NCBI GenBank assembly: GCA_049999805.1
Contig: JBNGIO010006274.1
Location: 143,818 to 207,817, forward strand
Direction: 5' to 3'
Length of the DNA stretch: 64,000 nucleotides
Source: Folioceros fuciformis
Lineage: Eukaryota > Anthocerotophyta > Anthocerotopsida > Anthocerotales
The translations under genes were made by a program, and so were the position numbers. The notes below the pieces were generated by a model. The model saw nothing but the letters and a program-made list of their open reading frames with translations, was not told where the DNA came from and did no database searches. Of this stretch, positions 48,201 to 59,091 are shown in pieces (positions within the stretch are counted from its first letter, which is position 1; each line of letters starts with the position of its first letter).

Positions 48201-50294
48201 CTGAGCGTTTCGTTCTAGAAACAGGGTTCACAAAAGCTCACTTGCAGAAACGGTGCCTTCAAGGTTGCTTATAGCACACTACAGTACCTGGCTCCGCTCA
48301 AACCTTCCAAAGAGGCTGTCAAGTTGTTCATCAGAAAAGGACCAGGCAAGATCAGCAAGCAGATCAAAAATATTGGCCTTGACCTGCGACATCCAGAATG
48401 CAGACCACAGGATCAGGTTCGCTCCTTGGAAAAATAAGGACATGTAATGGCTGGTTTCTGGGCTGGCAGTGGGCACCGTCTCGAATTGATCTGGTTTCTC
48501 TGTGGCTGCCCAAATTGCATCCAAGTGCTCCTCTGACAGTCGGCGCTCTTGCAGAAGATACCTCATTATCTTCTCCACCTGTTCTAAATGACACATGGCA
48601 CGTGATCAGGAAACTTGTGATGCTGCCACGGTCACCGTCCCCAGCCCCAGATACTGGGGACATGCGCGGAACAAACTATTGAGAACCAGACTCAAGCCTG
48701 CGAAGTGTATGACCTCGATACACTCAATTTGAGCAGTAAGAGAGGGACAACTACGTGCCTGATCGACATATTGCTTATGATGTAAGTGAGAGCGGAGTAT
48801 GTGCCGCAGGATATCATTCTCCTCGAGCCACTGTATTGTTGTAAAGACAGAACGTGAGTTGTCCCTGCAAACGTACGTAGTACACTATCATCTCTCTGTT
48901 ACCATAATCAATCAAACATAAGAGTGGCAAAGGAAAACCAAGGCACAGTGAAAACTTGGGTTGAGTACTTGTCCACGCCCCAGGAGGGAGGTTGGCAGAG
49001 ACCACGTCCGTGTGACGATTGAGGCTCATGAGAAGTAGAAGCTCATAGCCGTGGAAGCGAACAAGCAGAAAAGGGCGTAGTACCTTGAAGCTATAAACCG
49101 GGCGTTCTCCAAGAGTTTGTTGATCTCCCGGACTGCGCTCAATTGCTTATTAAAGGACGGGAAACCAAGCATGCGCTCCACCATCCTTCGTTGCACTACA
49201 CTGACCATACTCTCAGCCTTCTCAGCGGAAAGGCTCCTGCCAATGATCGCCTGCAGGTGTTTGAGGATTGAAGAAAGTGCCCCAAAGGAACCATCCCGGG
49301 TGTTGTCACTAAGGGCATCCACATCCTTCTCCAAGAGGTCCGAAACGTATTGCAAGAGTCGAGTGCAGGGATCAACAAAAGCTTGCGCGACGTCATCGAT
49401 GAGAAACTCCACAGCCTTGGCGATTGGTAGCAGGAGGACTTCAATAACTGCAGGCATGAGCTTTTGCGGCTGATTGAGTACCCGCAGGAGAGACTGGTAA
49501 CCGCTGCCATAATTTGTGAAGCCAAAGTAATTGACCAGATATGCAAGCCAGCAGTGGACATCCGGAGGTTGACACCTTGAACACGGACAGCCATCAGCTT
49601 CTCGAACGGACGCCTTGCGAGCGGAGCAATACCAATCCCCATTCTTCTGTTTAACAGGAGCACCCGGCACCGGCTTGGCAAACTTGTGCGGGTAGGAGAG
49701 AGCGAAAGGCGGCAGCGCAGTCTGCTCCTTATGCTTGACGTGGAACTGACTGTGCTTGTCGAAGCCGATTGCCAAGGCCCTGAGCAAAGGAACGAGGTCC
49801 TCATCCACAGCAGAGTTGAGGTCGTCCTGGATGAGCTGGGGCAGCTTAGCTACCACCAAGTCCATGAGGCGACACACGGCATCCAAGATGTTAGCATGGA
49901 TGTCATCCGCCCACTTCCAAATTGCCTTATCGTCCAAACATTTCTCGAACGCACTAGGGACAGCTTCGCGGTAGAGGGTCTGCAGACGACGCAGCTCCAA
50001 GCTGCTCTCCTCTACACCGACGTGCACAATTTTGGCAGCAGAGGCTAAGCACTGGCTAAGTTGAGTGGGATATACAGTCCAAGGCCACTTGTTGAGTCCC
50101 TCCAGCACCTGCGACAGATGATCACGGGGAAATTCGTAGGGCAGCTCCTCCTCGAGATCGGCATCTGTGGCGTGCATGGTTAGGTCGGTTCCGTCGAACT
50201 CTCCCATCGATGACTCCTCGTCGCTACTGTTGCTCTCCCAGGTCTCGGGGTCGTCGGAGCGAGACGGTGGCCGCTCCCAGACACGATGATCCAT
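36253..50294 (-). CDS. giant USP9X/USP34-type ubiquitin-specific protease, ~30 exons
   Basis: This is a cysteine protease removing ubiquitin. The large first exon (about 49085-50294) starts at the first in-frame ATG (50292-50294, MDHRVWERPP), is acidic (SNSSDEESSMGEFDG), and ends in FNKQLSAVREINKLLENARF. Next come WLEENDILRHILRSHLHHKQ (about 48790), VEKIMRYLLQERRLSEEHL (about 48530-48585) and ANIFDLLADLAWSFSDEQLD (about 48310-48370), all hallmarks of the USP9X/USP34 armadillo-like scaffold. The catalytic domain has the Cys box [20 protein letters not shown] (about 41000-41060), zinc-ribbon cysteines (CRGCPHK, CEECGVK), VVHLKRFDFDYESM (about 40370) and the His box HSGTAFAGHYYSYIKE (about 40060-40110). 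The C-terminal exons end with CPAARQYLLGRRVDWKRAVD (about 36400-36460) and a TAG at 36253-36255. Most introns are 100-250 bp. Exon borders between 42000 and 48000 are only partly traced. The spliced protein is probably over 2000 residues. Confidence 0.9.
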
Positions 50295-52208
50295 AGGCGG
50301 CTCTACGGGAGGAGCAAGATACGAGGACGAGCCTCCGGGTGCAGGGGAAGCTGCAGGGGCGGGAACGGGGACCGCGGAGAGCAAGGCGGGGGAGTTGGGG
50401 GAGGGGCGGACATTCAAGCGGGGGCAAGCCAAGGGGGCCTGGCCTGGGGAATGGGGCAGGGAAGGGGTAGGGGCAGCGCTAGCGTCAGAGCCGCCGCCGA
50501 GCAGATGTACCGGGACTGCCTGCAAGGTGAGGAGGAGAAGCAGGTGGAGGCGGATGGAGAGCGAGCTAGCAGCCTGGCCATCCCTGCCTCGCGTCTTGCC
50601 TGCTTCCGAGTTTGTCACCGGCTCCACTCTCGTCGTGCCTGTGACTTGCTCGCCCTGCCTTGTTAGACTAGCTGCCTAGCTGCCTAGCTGCCTGCTGTTC
50701 CGAGTCGATCCAGCTACCTTGGTTACGCCTCGAAAGGAAGGGAAGGGAAGGTAAGGGAAGGGAAGGGAAGGGAAGGGCTGCAATCTATGAGAGCAACGAT
50801 AGGTACAGCGCGGGAGAAACTTCACATATTCTTATCAAATTCTTCATGCGCTACGTACATATATCAAACAATTGAAGAACGTGGGCACTTTTCTTCGTAT
50901 CCATAAATCAAAGTCTCAACCGATTACAATTACGAACGAACAGACCAACCAAACCAAGAGCCCCACTTTCAAGGGTTTCCATCGCGGGTTGTTCCCCTTG
51001 TCACGGGGTGCATGAAACTTTCTTTTCTTTTTTTTCATAAAATCTTCATCCTTTTATTTAAAGGGGGATTAGCAAGTTATTGTTACAAGTTTTTGTAATT
51101 CTTATATGATCTTTGAAAACAGGATTAGTATGATTCAAAAAGCCTTGATACAAGGTTAAGTAAGAAGCCTAAACCAACTCCTCATCTCAACACACTCCAA
51201 GCCAAGTCTAAGTTGCACTTACAATAAGGAATCATCTTGGAAGAGTGCTAGTTCTACCTGCTTATATTACTTCTCTAAGATGAATCCTAAGTTCCTAGAA
51301 GCTTAGCTAGCTTTGAAGAGTAAGATAAAGAAACTAATTTAGCCTGATCTTTTGAAGTATAAGGAATCTCTTGCCAACTATGCAAACAATTACATAAAAA
51401 GGGTTTCTACTTTAACTTTTATAAAAAATAATTCTAAATTATAATACTCCTTAATGAAGAGGGGAATCAAAATATGGGCTTAAAAGATCTAGTGTCCTAA
51501 CAAATGCTATAGATAATTGGTTGTATGAACACAATTCCTAAGAGCTTTATCTTTTTGGGCTATACCAATAAATAATTAAATTTAGAAGGAAAGCGAATAA
51601 TGAAACTTTTTGTATTTTTGCAAAAAAGAGGATAGAATAGGATCTCTTTGAGTTTAAGCTATACTCCAATGTGCGTAGAATGACTTAATAAATAAAAGGA
51701 TTCATTTGTGCTACAAGGTTGGTAAAGCAAAGGAAACATGGTAGTTAGCATAGGAAACTTTTTCAAAGCAAAACCATAAGAACTCGAAGCCATAATAAGC
51801 TAGAGCACAAAGTTTATTAAAGACGATCAACGTGATTGACAAGAAATTAGAAAAAGTGCTCTTGTGTACTATGTATTGACTATCATTTCACTGACAGCAA
51901 AATAAATCTTTTGAAATTATGGACAGAACTAGAGGAATCTTCAAAGAAGATATTCATAGACATATGGAAGCAATAGGTAGATACTAAATACGATTAAAAT
52001 GCAATGATTAAATGGGGCATTCCCTCTCGGGCAAGGGAATGTCCTGAACAAGAGGATGGCGTCCCTCACGTGCACCAGAATGGATTTCTTTACGTGCAAG
52101 AGTACATATACGACGGGAATGGAAACGGGGGATGATAAACTGGCTTACATAAGATAATATAACAGACGATGACAAAGAGCATGAGAAGAAACGCATGCTA
52201 CGATGGCA
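50295..52208. other. 5' flank of USP gene, then AT-rich gap with no gene
   Basis: 50295-50680 is GC-rich and continues the USP reading frame upstream without an ATG, so it is probably leader. 50735-50776 is a GGGAA-type purine repeat. From about 50820 to 52190 the DNA is AT-rich with no frame above about 60 codons and no recognisable domain. It separates the USP start from the ISE2 end. Confidence 0.6.
50735..50776. repeat. (GGGAA)n purine microsatellite
   Basis: About eight copies of 'gggaa', with one interruption ('ggtaa'). Confidence 0.85.
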
Positions 52209-55200
52209 TCATCCTATGAGCTCACTAATGGGTGGACGATCCATCACTACAGCAGCCAACCTCGCGGTCTTGGCCAACTGCGGGCTGATGTTTGGGAGTT
52301 GAGGAATCTGCATCACCACCACAGTATACGGCGTCGCTCAAGGACATGGCGTAGCAAACGGAACAAGGTTTCAGGCTCATACGGATATTTGAGGACAACT
52401 GAAGGCTGACGAGTTTCGGACACGGAATGAAACTCATGCAGGCACCGCCATTACACACCTGAGATAGAAGATCGATTGATCTGCGTAGCAATCTGGCTAT
52501 GTCGCCTTCGTCCATGCCGCAATCGGCTATCAGTTCTTTCCATGTGACTCCTACTGCCCAGGCCTCCACCATGCCGGCGAACTGTGTGTTTAGTTCACAA
52601 CTTATCTGAGAAATTCAAGCCGAGCAATTAGGAAGACGCAGAATTCCAACTAGCTGAACAAACCGACTCCTGTGCTGGCTACCGACAGAACCCCCAGTGC
52701 AGGTGATTGATTGCACAGCTTTGCGCCACGCTACCTGCACGTTGTGTTTTTCTTGGAGTCGTTCAAGCCAGCCGCGAGTCTTATCCATCTCCTCTACGCA
52801 CTGTGCAACATTCGCGGATACTTGGTATATGGCACTGCGTTGTGAAACACTCCACAGAAACAGGTCAGACCATTGTCCGACACAGGTGTCGCGCTACGAC
52901 CAAAAAGAGTTTCCCAGTAGCGCGATAGATTCAGGCGAACACTTACCTTGGTCCGTTTTCTGGACGAGACTTGATTCCATCTGATACCAGACTTCCACAA
53001 ACTGCAGCAAGTTCTTCAGGCCTCAGGCCATTTAAAGCACTGTTCCTGAAAACGAGGGCCAGCCACAGCTCGTTCTCCCCGTGGATTGATGCCGCAATTT
53101 CTCCAAGCTCAAGCAATTCGTGGCTTTCAGGCTTTAGAGCTTCGGCAGCCTCAAGCACATTCACAACCTGACAATGAGGCTTCAGATACCAACCGCTACG
53201 CACAGAACTCAACTCCATCTCATGCACCATTTACAGTACCTGTAGAAATTCCTTCCACCCAGTAGGCTGCATCTTTTCAATACGAGTAGCAATACGTGAC
53301 GCCTTGGCCTGCAATCGTGCAAGTTTCTCACACCTAGACTTTTCAAGTCGTACAAGCTGTTTCTCCTCTTTATATCCTAAGCAATTCTTCATGATCTTCT
53401 TCAGTCTAGTGACTTCCTTTCTCTGATTTGAGAGCGACTTCTCCAGCTGAACAAGATCATCTGGGGTCTGCAGGCAGTAGAAGACTTAGAAGGGGCCCCC
53501 GATGGCGAAAACTTCAGCGGAGTACCTCAATGCTTTTCACCTACATACCAGCTCAGTCAAATTCGACGCATGCACTAGCCAGCATTAAGGGTACACGCGA
53601 CCAAATCGGATGGAATAGCACAACCACAAAACGGTGCTTACCGGATGTGTATCTGTGAGCTCGCTAAGACGGGGGACATGCACACTCCATGACCAGGTAT
53701 CCATCGAGCTTTCAGCACACCATACACTACTAAGTTTACTCCAACCGGATCTCCCAAGATTCTGCCAAGAAAAAGACCTACTTCTGAGCTTGTCCTTGAA
53801 GAGGCCTTTCAGTGACACGTGGGTTGCGTCACTAGGCACAAAACAAGATTTGCTGATCGCTGAAACGGATCTCCCCGTGAACATGTACCAGGAGTTGTCT
53901 GACGCCAAAGCCACATAATAGCACTCTTGAGGACCATCTTGGGGACCCGTACTAGATGCTCCGAGGCCATCAGTGCCGGTCCTCTCAGGAGCTGGCATTT
54001 CCGTGTCGCTGCTATTGTCACCCTCCAAATCAGTTTCAGGTTCTTCAGAGTTGCCCAGCCCCAAATCGGCAGAAGACATCTGAAACGATAGGCAAAAGCC
54101 CCTAGATCATGTCAGAAACGCCACTTATCACGCCACCCCATAATGAAAACAAGCAGTGGATCCCTCCCTAGTCACATAGTAGCAGCCAATCCCATCCAAG
54201 CAAGACCTACAGGGTTGTCCAATGTCGACAGAGGCTGAGGAACACTGCAGACATAGATTGCTGGAATCACTTGCTCATGTCCTGTTTCAGCATCTGTATA
54301 TGTGAAGCAAATGTATGGTAAAGCATCTGATCCCACTGCGTCCAGAATCGGCTGAACCATGGAAACTCTCCTGGCTTCAACCCTGGCCCGCAAATCCCTC
54401 GTATCTCTTTTGGCTTCCTGCGCAGATTATGTGCAGCGCTTGTCAATCTGTCCTGTTGAGCAATTCAAGTACAGATTCACCAGATCCCATAGCGAAGATG
54501 AGAATAGTAAAAAAAGTAATTTCAGCAAATAATTGCTAACCTGAACCCTTGCTTTGGCTTCCGCATACTCTTGCCACTCATCTGCTCTTAACTTATCCTG
54601 TACAAATTGAGAAGTGTCTTGTATTCCCTCTTCCTGTAATTTGGCAATCTCTACCTCTAACCTACCCAATTGTTGTTTTGCTGACACCATGACTTCACTA
54701 CCAATATAATTGCCAAAACTCTTCTCAACCAAAGCTCGAGCCTCCTCCAAGCTTCTTCCATGCTTCACCGGCTTTGCATCTGGCACATCTCTCGGCCTTG
54801 CTCTCTACACACAGAAACACACCCAATCACTTTGTGTAGCCAGAGGAGCGTAAGCGGGCTCAAAGAATGCTTAAAGATGAGGAAGGTTTCAAAGGGTCTT
54901 AAGCACCAACATACCCCCAACAGGTTAAGAGCCATGCCGTAGGTCGCAGTGAACTGCGACACTAACGGGTCTGGCCCGGCAAAAAGAAGATTGCAGCAGT
55001 CCTCGGCTCCCTCAAATGGAGTCTGGATCACTACCACATGCCCCTGATTGTCAATGCCCCTTCGACCTGCACGACCCGCCATCTGAAGCATGGAGTTGGA
55101 GCTCAAGAGCATCTGGCCGTCATCTCCGCGCTTGCTCAAAGATGACAAGACTGTGGACCTGGCAGGCATATTGATGCCTGCTGCTAGTGTTTCCGTCGCA

Positions 55201-57517
55201 AAAATTAATTTGATCAAACCATCCTGGAATAAGTCTTCAATAAATGCCTTCCAAGCCGGCAAACAACCGGCGTGATGAGCAGCAACACCACACAGGAGGC
55301 TTTTCACCGCTGATTCCCTGACAGCTTCTGGGTGTTGCTCTCGAAACCTGGACAAAGCCAGTTCTACCTTGCCAACTTGTTCATCCGACAGCAGTTGGGC
55401 ATCTTGTACGTATTTAGTGGCAGCGTCACAACCCCGTCGGCTGAAAATGAACCAGATAGCAGGTAGCATATCTCTGTCCTTTAACTGGAATACTGTGTCA
55501 ATTATCCGAGGAACCTGATATGACCATCGCACTTAAGCATGCGAGGAGTGGGAGAGACTCGAAGCAGCACATGGAAAAGAGAAGAAAAAGACTTCACCTA
55601 CAGACCTGTCGCCGGCGAAGAAATTGAAGCTCCTCCTCGGAAACCATTTCCTCTGCGAGTGACCATTCTTCTCCCTTCCGCACGCCGAGACGCTTCTGAC
55701 CACCTCTGCTCCTATCGGAGGAGCCACGCTTTCTTCTCGATCTCTCATCCACCCACTCTTCGAAGTCTGTGTCCTTCTGCTGAGTCAGGAGTAATCGTCT
55801 GCACACGCAAGTGGAGTGGTGAAAACACTCCAAAGAAGCCTATTTACCAACATGATGCACCAACTGTCATGGAGAAAGGAAAACCAGACCACACCTGTTC
55901 ATGGCAGTAGACTGCTCATTCAGAAGAGGGAGAAATGCGCCACGGGCTGAAAAGTGCCACATCAGTGGGACGGGCCTTCTCGAAGATGTAACCAATTCTG
56001 TGGGGCCATGAACCTGCACTACAATCCTTATCCGATTGCAGCAATCCAGAAGGCGAAAGCTATTGAAAAGAGATCACGCTTGCACTCCATGATCTCTTGC
56101 CAAGTCCATGGTGTAGCATTGGAATGCCTGCCAAACTGAGGGTGTACCTGAGCAATCCAACCAGCTAGCTCTTCAGGGTTGGCAACAGTTGCCGACAAGC
56201 AGATGAGACTGATATCTTTAGGGCAATAGATGACCTGCAACATCAGGTTTCAAGAAAAGCAAATCAATTCTTTCCTCTTTCATGGAACCAAGGCTCGACG
56301 AAAGGGCAGATACTGAAGTCAAGGCACGCAGGTCAGAAGGGTCAGAGAAGAGCTCTTGTCGAGAAGCAGAACTGTAATTCGGTTAGTGATGGACTTGGGA
56401 GAGTTGATCTAAATGCAGCTGTTGGCAAGTATTAACGAGGCAACGTGGCAACGATGGTCCTCTGATGGGAACGACGACAAGCTGGATACCGTACCGTCTC
56501 CTCCCACACAGTGCCCCTGGAGATGTCACTAAGGTAGTGGACCTCGTCCAGCACAATCGCATCGACTTCAGCCAGCAGGCTGCCTTCCTCCAGGAACCGC
56601 TCCCTGAGTGGGAGGAAGTATTGCATCAAATCAGTGGATGCAGCTACAAACTGGAGGTAAGCTGGGGTAGAGGCAGGAGATGCCAGGACAGGAGAAGAGA
56701 GGTGACCTCTGGTACAGCATGTTTCTCAGAATTTCGGTGGTCATGACCAGGATCGGAGCGTGTCTATTGACAGCAGCGTCTCCGGTCAGAAGCCCCACAT
56801 TTGACTCTCCGAACAACTCTCTGAGCAAACGGTGAGCCGCAGCAGTGAGCAGTGCAAACACACGTGAGAAAGGAGGGATGAACGGCAGCCCGGAGAGCAG
56901 ACCTGAATTCCCGCAGCTTCTGATTCGACAGCGCCTTGAGAGGCGTGGTGTAAAAGAGCTTCCTGCCCTTGAGCAGCATCGCCGCGGCTGCAGCTTCCGC
57001 CACCAGCGTCTTGCCGCTGCTGGTGGGGGCGCACACGACCAACGACAGTCCTTTGAGAAATGCATCGATAGCCAGCCTCTGCCCAAGAGCAACAACGTGA
57101 GCAGCACCGAATGAGCAACCGACACCCGAATGTGCGACGGGGCGATGGAGGAGGACCGACCTGGAATTTGTCGATAGGGAATTCGTAGAGCTGGACCACA
57201 TCCGCTGTGCTCAAGTCGTGGTATTCCCGGGCCTCGAGCTTAGCGCGCAGGGCGTGGAATCTGGCTTCCTTCCCCACCGGCTCCTGAGGGCCTGGGGGGC
57301 TGGCGGCTCCTTCCCATGGGAAAGCGCGCCCGGCTGGGCTTTCCTGGTGCGTGGGCAGCGCAAGCAGAGGAGAGTGCGCGGCTACGGATCCCGGGCCCGA
57401 CCCGGTGCAGGCACACCACAGCAAGGTGCGCGTGAGGGCCAAGGGAGGAGCTTGCCAGACGCTGATGCCAGGGAACGGGCGGGTCGCACTTGCTCCCGCC
57501 ACGACAAGCGACGCCAT
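52209..57517 (-). CDS. ISE2: chloroplast DEVH-box RNA helicase ISE2, multi-exon
   Basis: This is a Ski2/Mtr4-like RNA helicase which in plants acts in chloroplast RNA processing and affects plasmodesmata. The ATG at 57515-57517 begins a plastid-targeting-like N-terminus (MASLVVAGASATRPFPGISV). YHDLSTADVVQLYEFPIDKF precedes the helicase core. Motif I is CAPTSSGKT (about 57010-57035). Then come FYTTPLKALSNQKLREF, the DEVH box in AIVLDEVHYLSD (about 56520-56555) and, in the C-terminal helicase lobe (54900-55500), AAHHAGCLPAWKAFIEDLFQ, FATETLAAGINMPAR and QMAGRAGRRG (motif VI). Downstream are GENELWLALVFRNSAL (about 53030-53080), a Ski2-type C-terminal region GDIARLLRRSIDLLSQ (about 52455-52510) and the final IPQLPNISPQLAK to DRPPISELIG with its TGA at 52209-52211. 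The last blocks match ISE2 specifically rather than cytosolic SKI2. About 12 introns. Confidence 0.95.
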
Positions 57518-57767
57518 CGCCACCCACGACCCACCTCCTGTCCTTGCCTTTGAGTTCGAATCAACCTGGTTGCTTCGTGTTGCGCAATATCGAGCATAGC
57601 AAATCTGAACTGAATTAAGAAAGACTCAACATGGATCCTTAATTACAGAGCATGAGCCTCACATTAGCGGATTCTCCGCCTTGTTTTGGCATCCATCCAG
57701 TGGCATCCCTGCCTACCTGCACCCACAAAATCTAGCTACTTCACGCTCGTCCTCTGCACCTAGGTGT

Positions 57768-58976
57768 CTAGCCTCTCAACCACGTATTACGAAAGGACGA
57801 CATGTCCTTGAGAGATGCATCATGAGGCTTGTACTCCATCACATAGCTGAGAGGAAGGTGCAAGTGGCGTTTGATAGAGTCCCTCAACAGCATCACTGCC
57901 TGCACGCATCCATGCGAACACACATGGGTGGGTCACACTGCTTGCACATTACACTCGCGGACTGTATCTGCTGTTGCTGCAGCTCCCCTTACCTGAGTGT
58001 CTGCAGCATTTCGATTCCAGATGCTCAGGATATCTTCGCCAAATCGGATGCTCAGTACAGCACCGCAGACTGTGTCGCTTGGCTCCAGTTGATCACCCAC
58101 CATTGCCAGCACCTGGATGACCAGACAGATAACCACATAGGATCACTACGCTCACAGATAGTGACACCACACAGAAACGGACACCTCATTACCAAGTCCT
58201 CCCAGTATCTCCCCGACACCACTTTCTTAAACCTGATGATCCACTTGCCTCCATTGCGGTTAGCTGCATCCTGTCAATACACGCATCGTTGAATCGACCA
58301 CTGGATTCAACAGGCTCCATGGCTCAAAGCGACCAAAACATTGCATAGCACCATAGCAGGTACCTCCCATAGAGGGCGGATTCCCTCCTTGAACACATGT
58401 AGATCTGTGGGAACCGGCAAGTTCACAGCCCTGGTAAGATGGCAATAGCAACCCCAATACCCTTCAACCTGACAACCACATCGCCACATGGACGGACTCA
58501 GAGCAACATGTGGTGCAACATCTTCCATTCCAGCAGGGAGACAACAACAGCCTGGCAGCAGACAGCAAGTGCCACCTACCGTACTGAATTCCGCAATCTT
58601 CTTCATGCTGTCCTCGTACGTGGTGATGTTTCGCACACCTGGAGTTCGTCGGGTGTACCAGCACACAAAGCGGTGCTGCTCCACACAAGCAACGGAAGTG
58701 CAAGTCCAGGTTCAGCAAAAGATCAACCTTCTCTAAGCGAACAGAGTGGCGAGCTACCTGCAAAGGATGCAACCCAGCTCGGAATTCCCTGCTCTGCCGC
58801 TCCCGCTCGTCCACAGGCTTTTGCCCATCATTGCCTCCCTGCTCCCCGGTAAGCGGGAGGAGCGGAGCCGGATCAGGAGGGCGGGGAGGACCGCCTGTCT
58901 TTTGGTCACTTAAATCGGCAGCTGTGTTCTGCTGTTGGGCCTCCCGCTCCCGCTCCCGCTCACGCTCGGCTTCCAT
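57768..58976 (-). CDS. NCBP: nCBP (4EHP-type eIF4E family cap-binding protein), 6 exons, ~250 aa
   Basis: This is a class II eIF4E-family protein that binds mRNA 5' caps and modulates translation. Exon 1 (58758-58976) gives MEAERERERERE and a low-complexity Asp/Pro/Gly-rich lead. The ATG at 58974-58976 is in a good context. Next are FVCWYTRRTPGVRNITTYED then MKKIAEFST (about 58585-58680), GYWGCYCHLTRAVNLPVPTD then LHVFKEGIRPLWE (about 58380-58470), NGGKWIIRFKKVVSGRYWED (about 58195-58262), GDQLEPSDTVCGAVLSIRFG then EDILSIWNRNA (about 57990-58115) and LPLSYVMEYKPHDASLKDMS then SFRNTWLRG with a TAG at 57768-57770. The cap-binding aromatics and the 'RRTPG' and 'MEYKPHDASL-D' motifs mark nCBP rather than eIF4E or eIF(iso)4E. 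It shares a 115-bp gap with the kelch gene. Confidence 0.95.
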
Positions 58977-59091
58977 ATGTAGCTGGAGGAGGTCTCTACA
59001 CCAAGCCCTCCAGCTCTTATATATATAGGTTTGCTCCGTATGGTCTGGGGCTGGAGTTTCTGTATGCGATCTCCACCCGTGCCAGGCCACC
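58977..59091. promoter_or_regulatory. 115-bp bidirectional promoter with TATATATA
   Basis: This lies between the nCBP and kelch start codons. A 'ttatatatatagg' stretch at about 59016-59028 is the only TATA-like element and reads nearly the same on both strands, so it could serve either direction. Confidence 0.6.

Noticed and set aside
49117-50048. long plus-strand frames opposite the first USP exon
   Set aside because: They mirror the GC-rich coding exon on the minus strand, which has the recognisable USP scaffold motifs.
50295-50627. N-terminal extension of the USP protein upstream of 50294
   Set aside because: The frame is open and contains a hydrophobic stretch, but it lacks an ATG. A start there would need a non-ATG codon or an unseen upstream exon.
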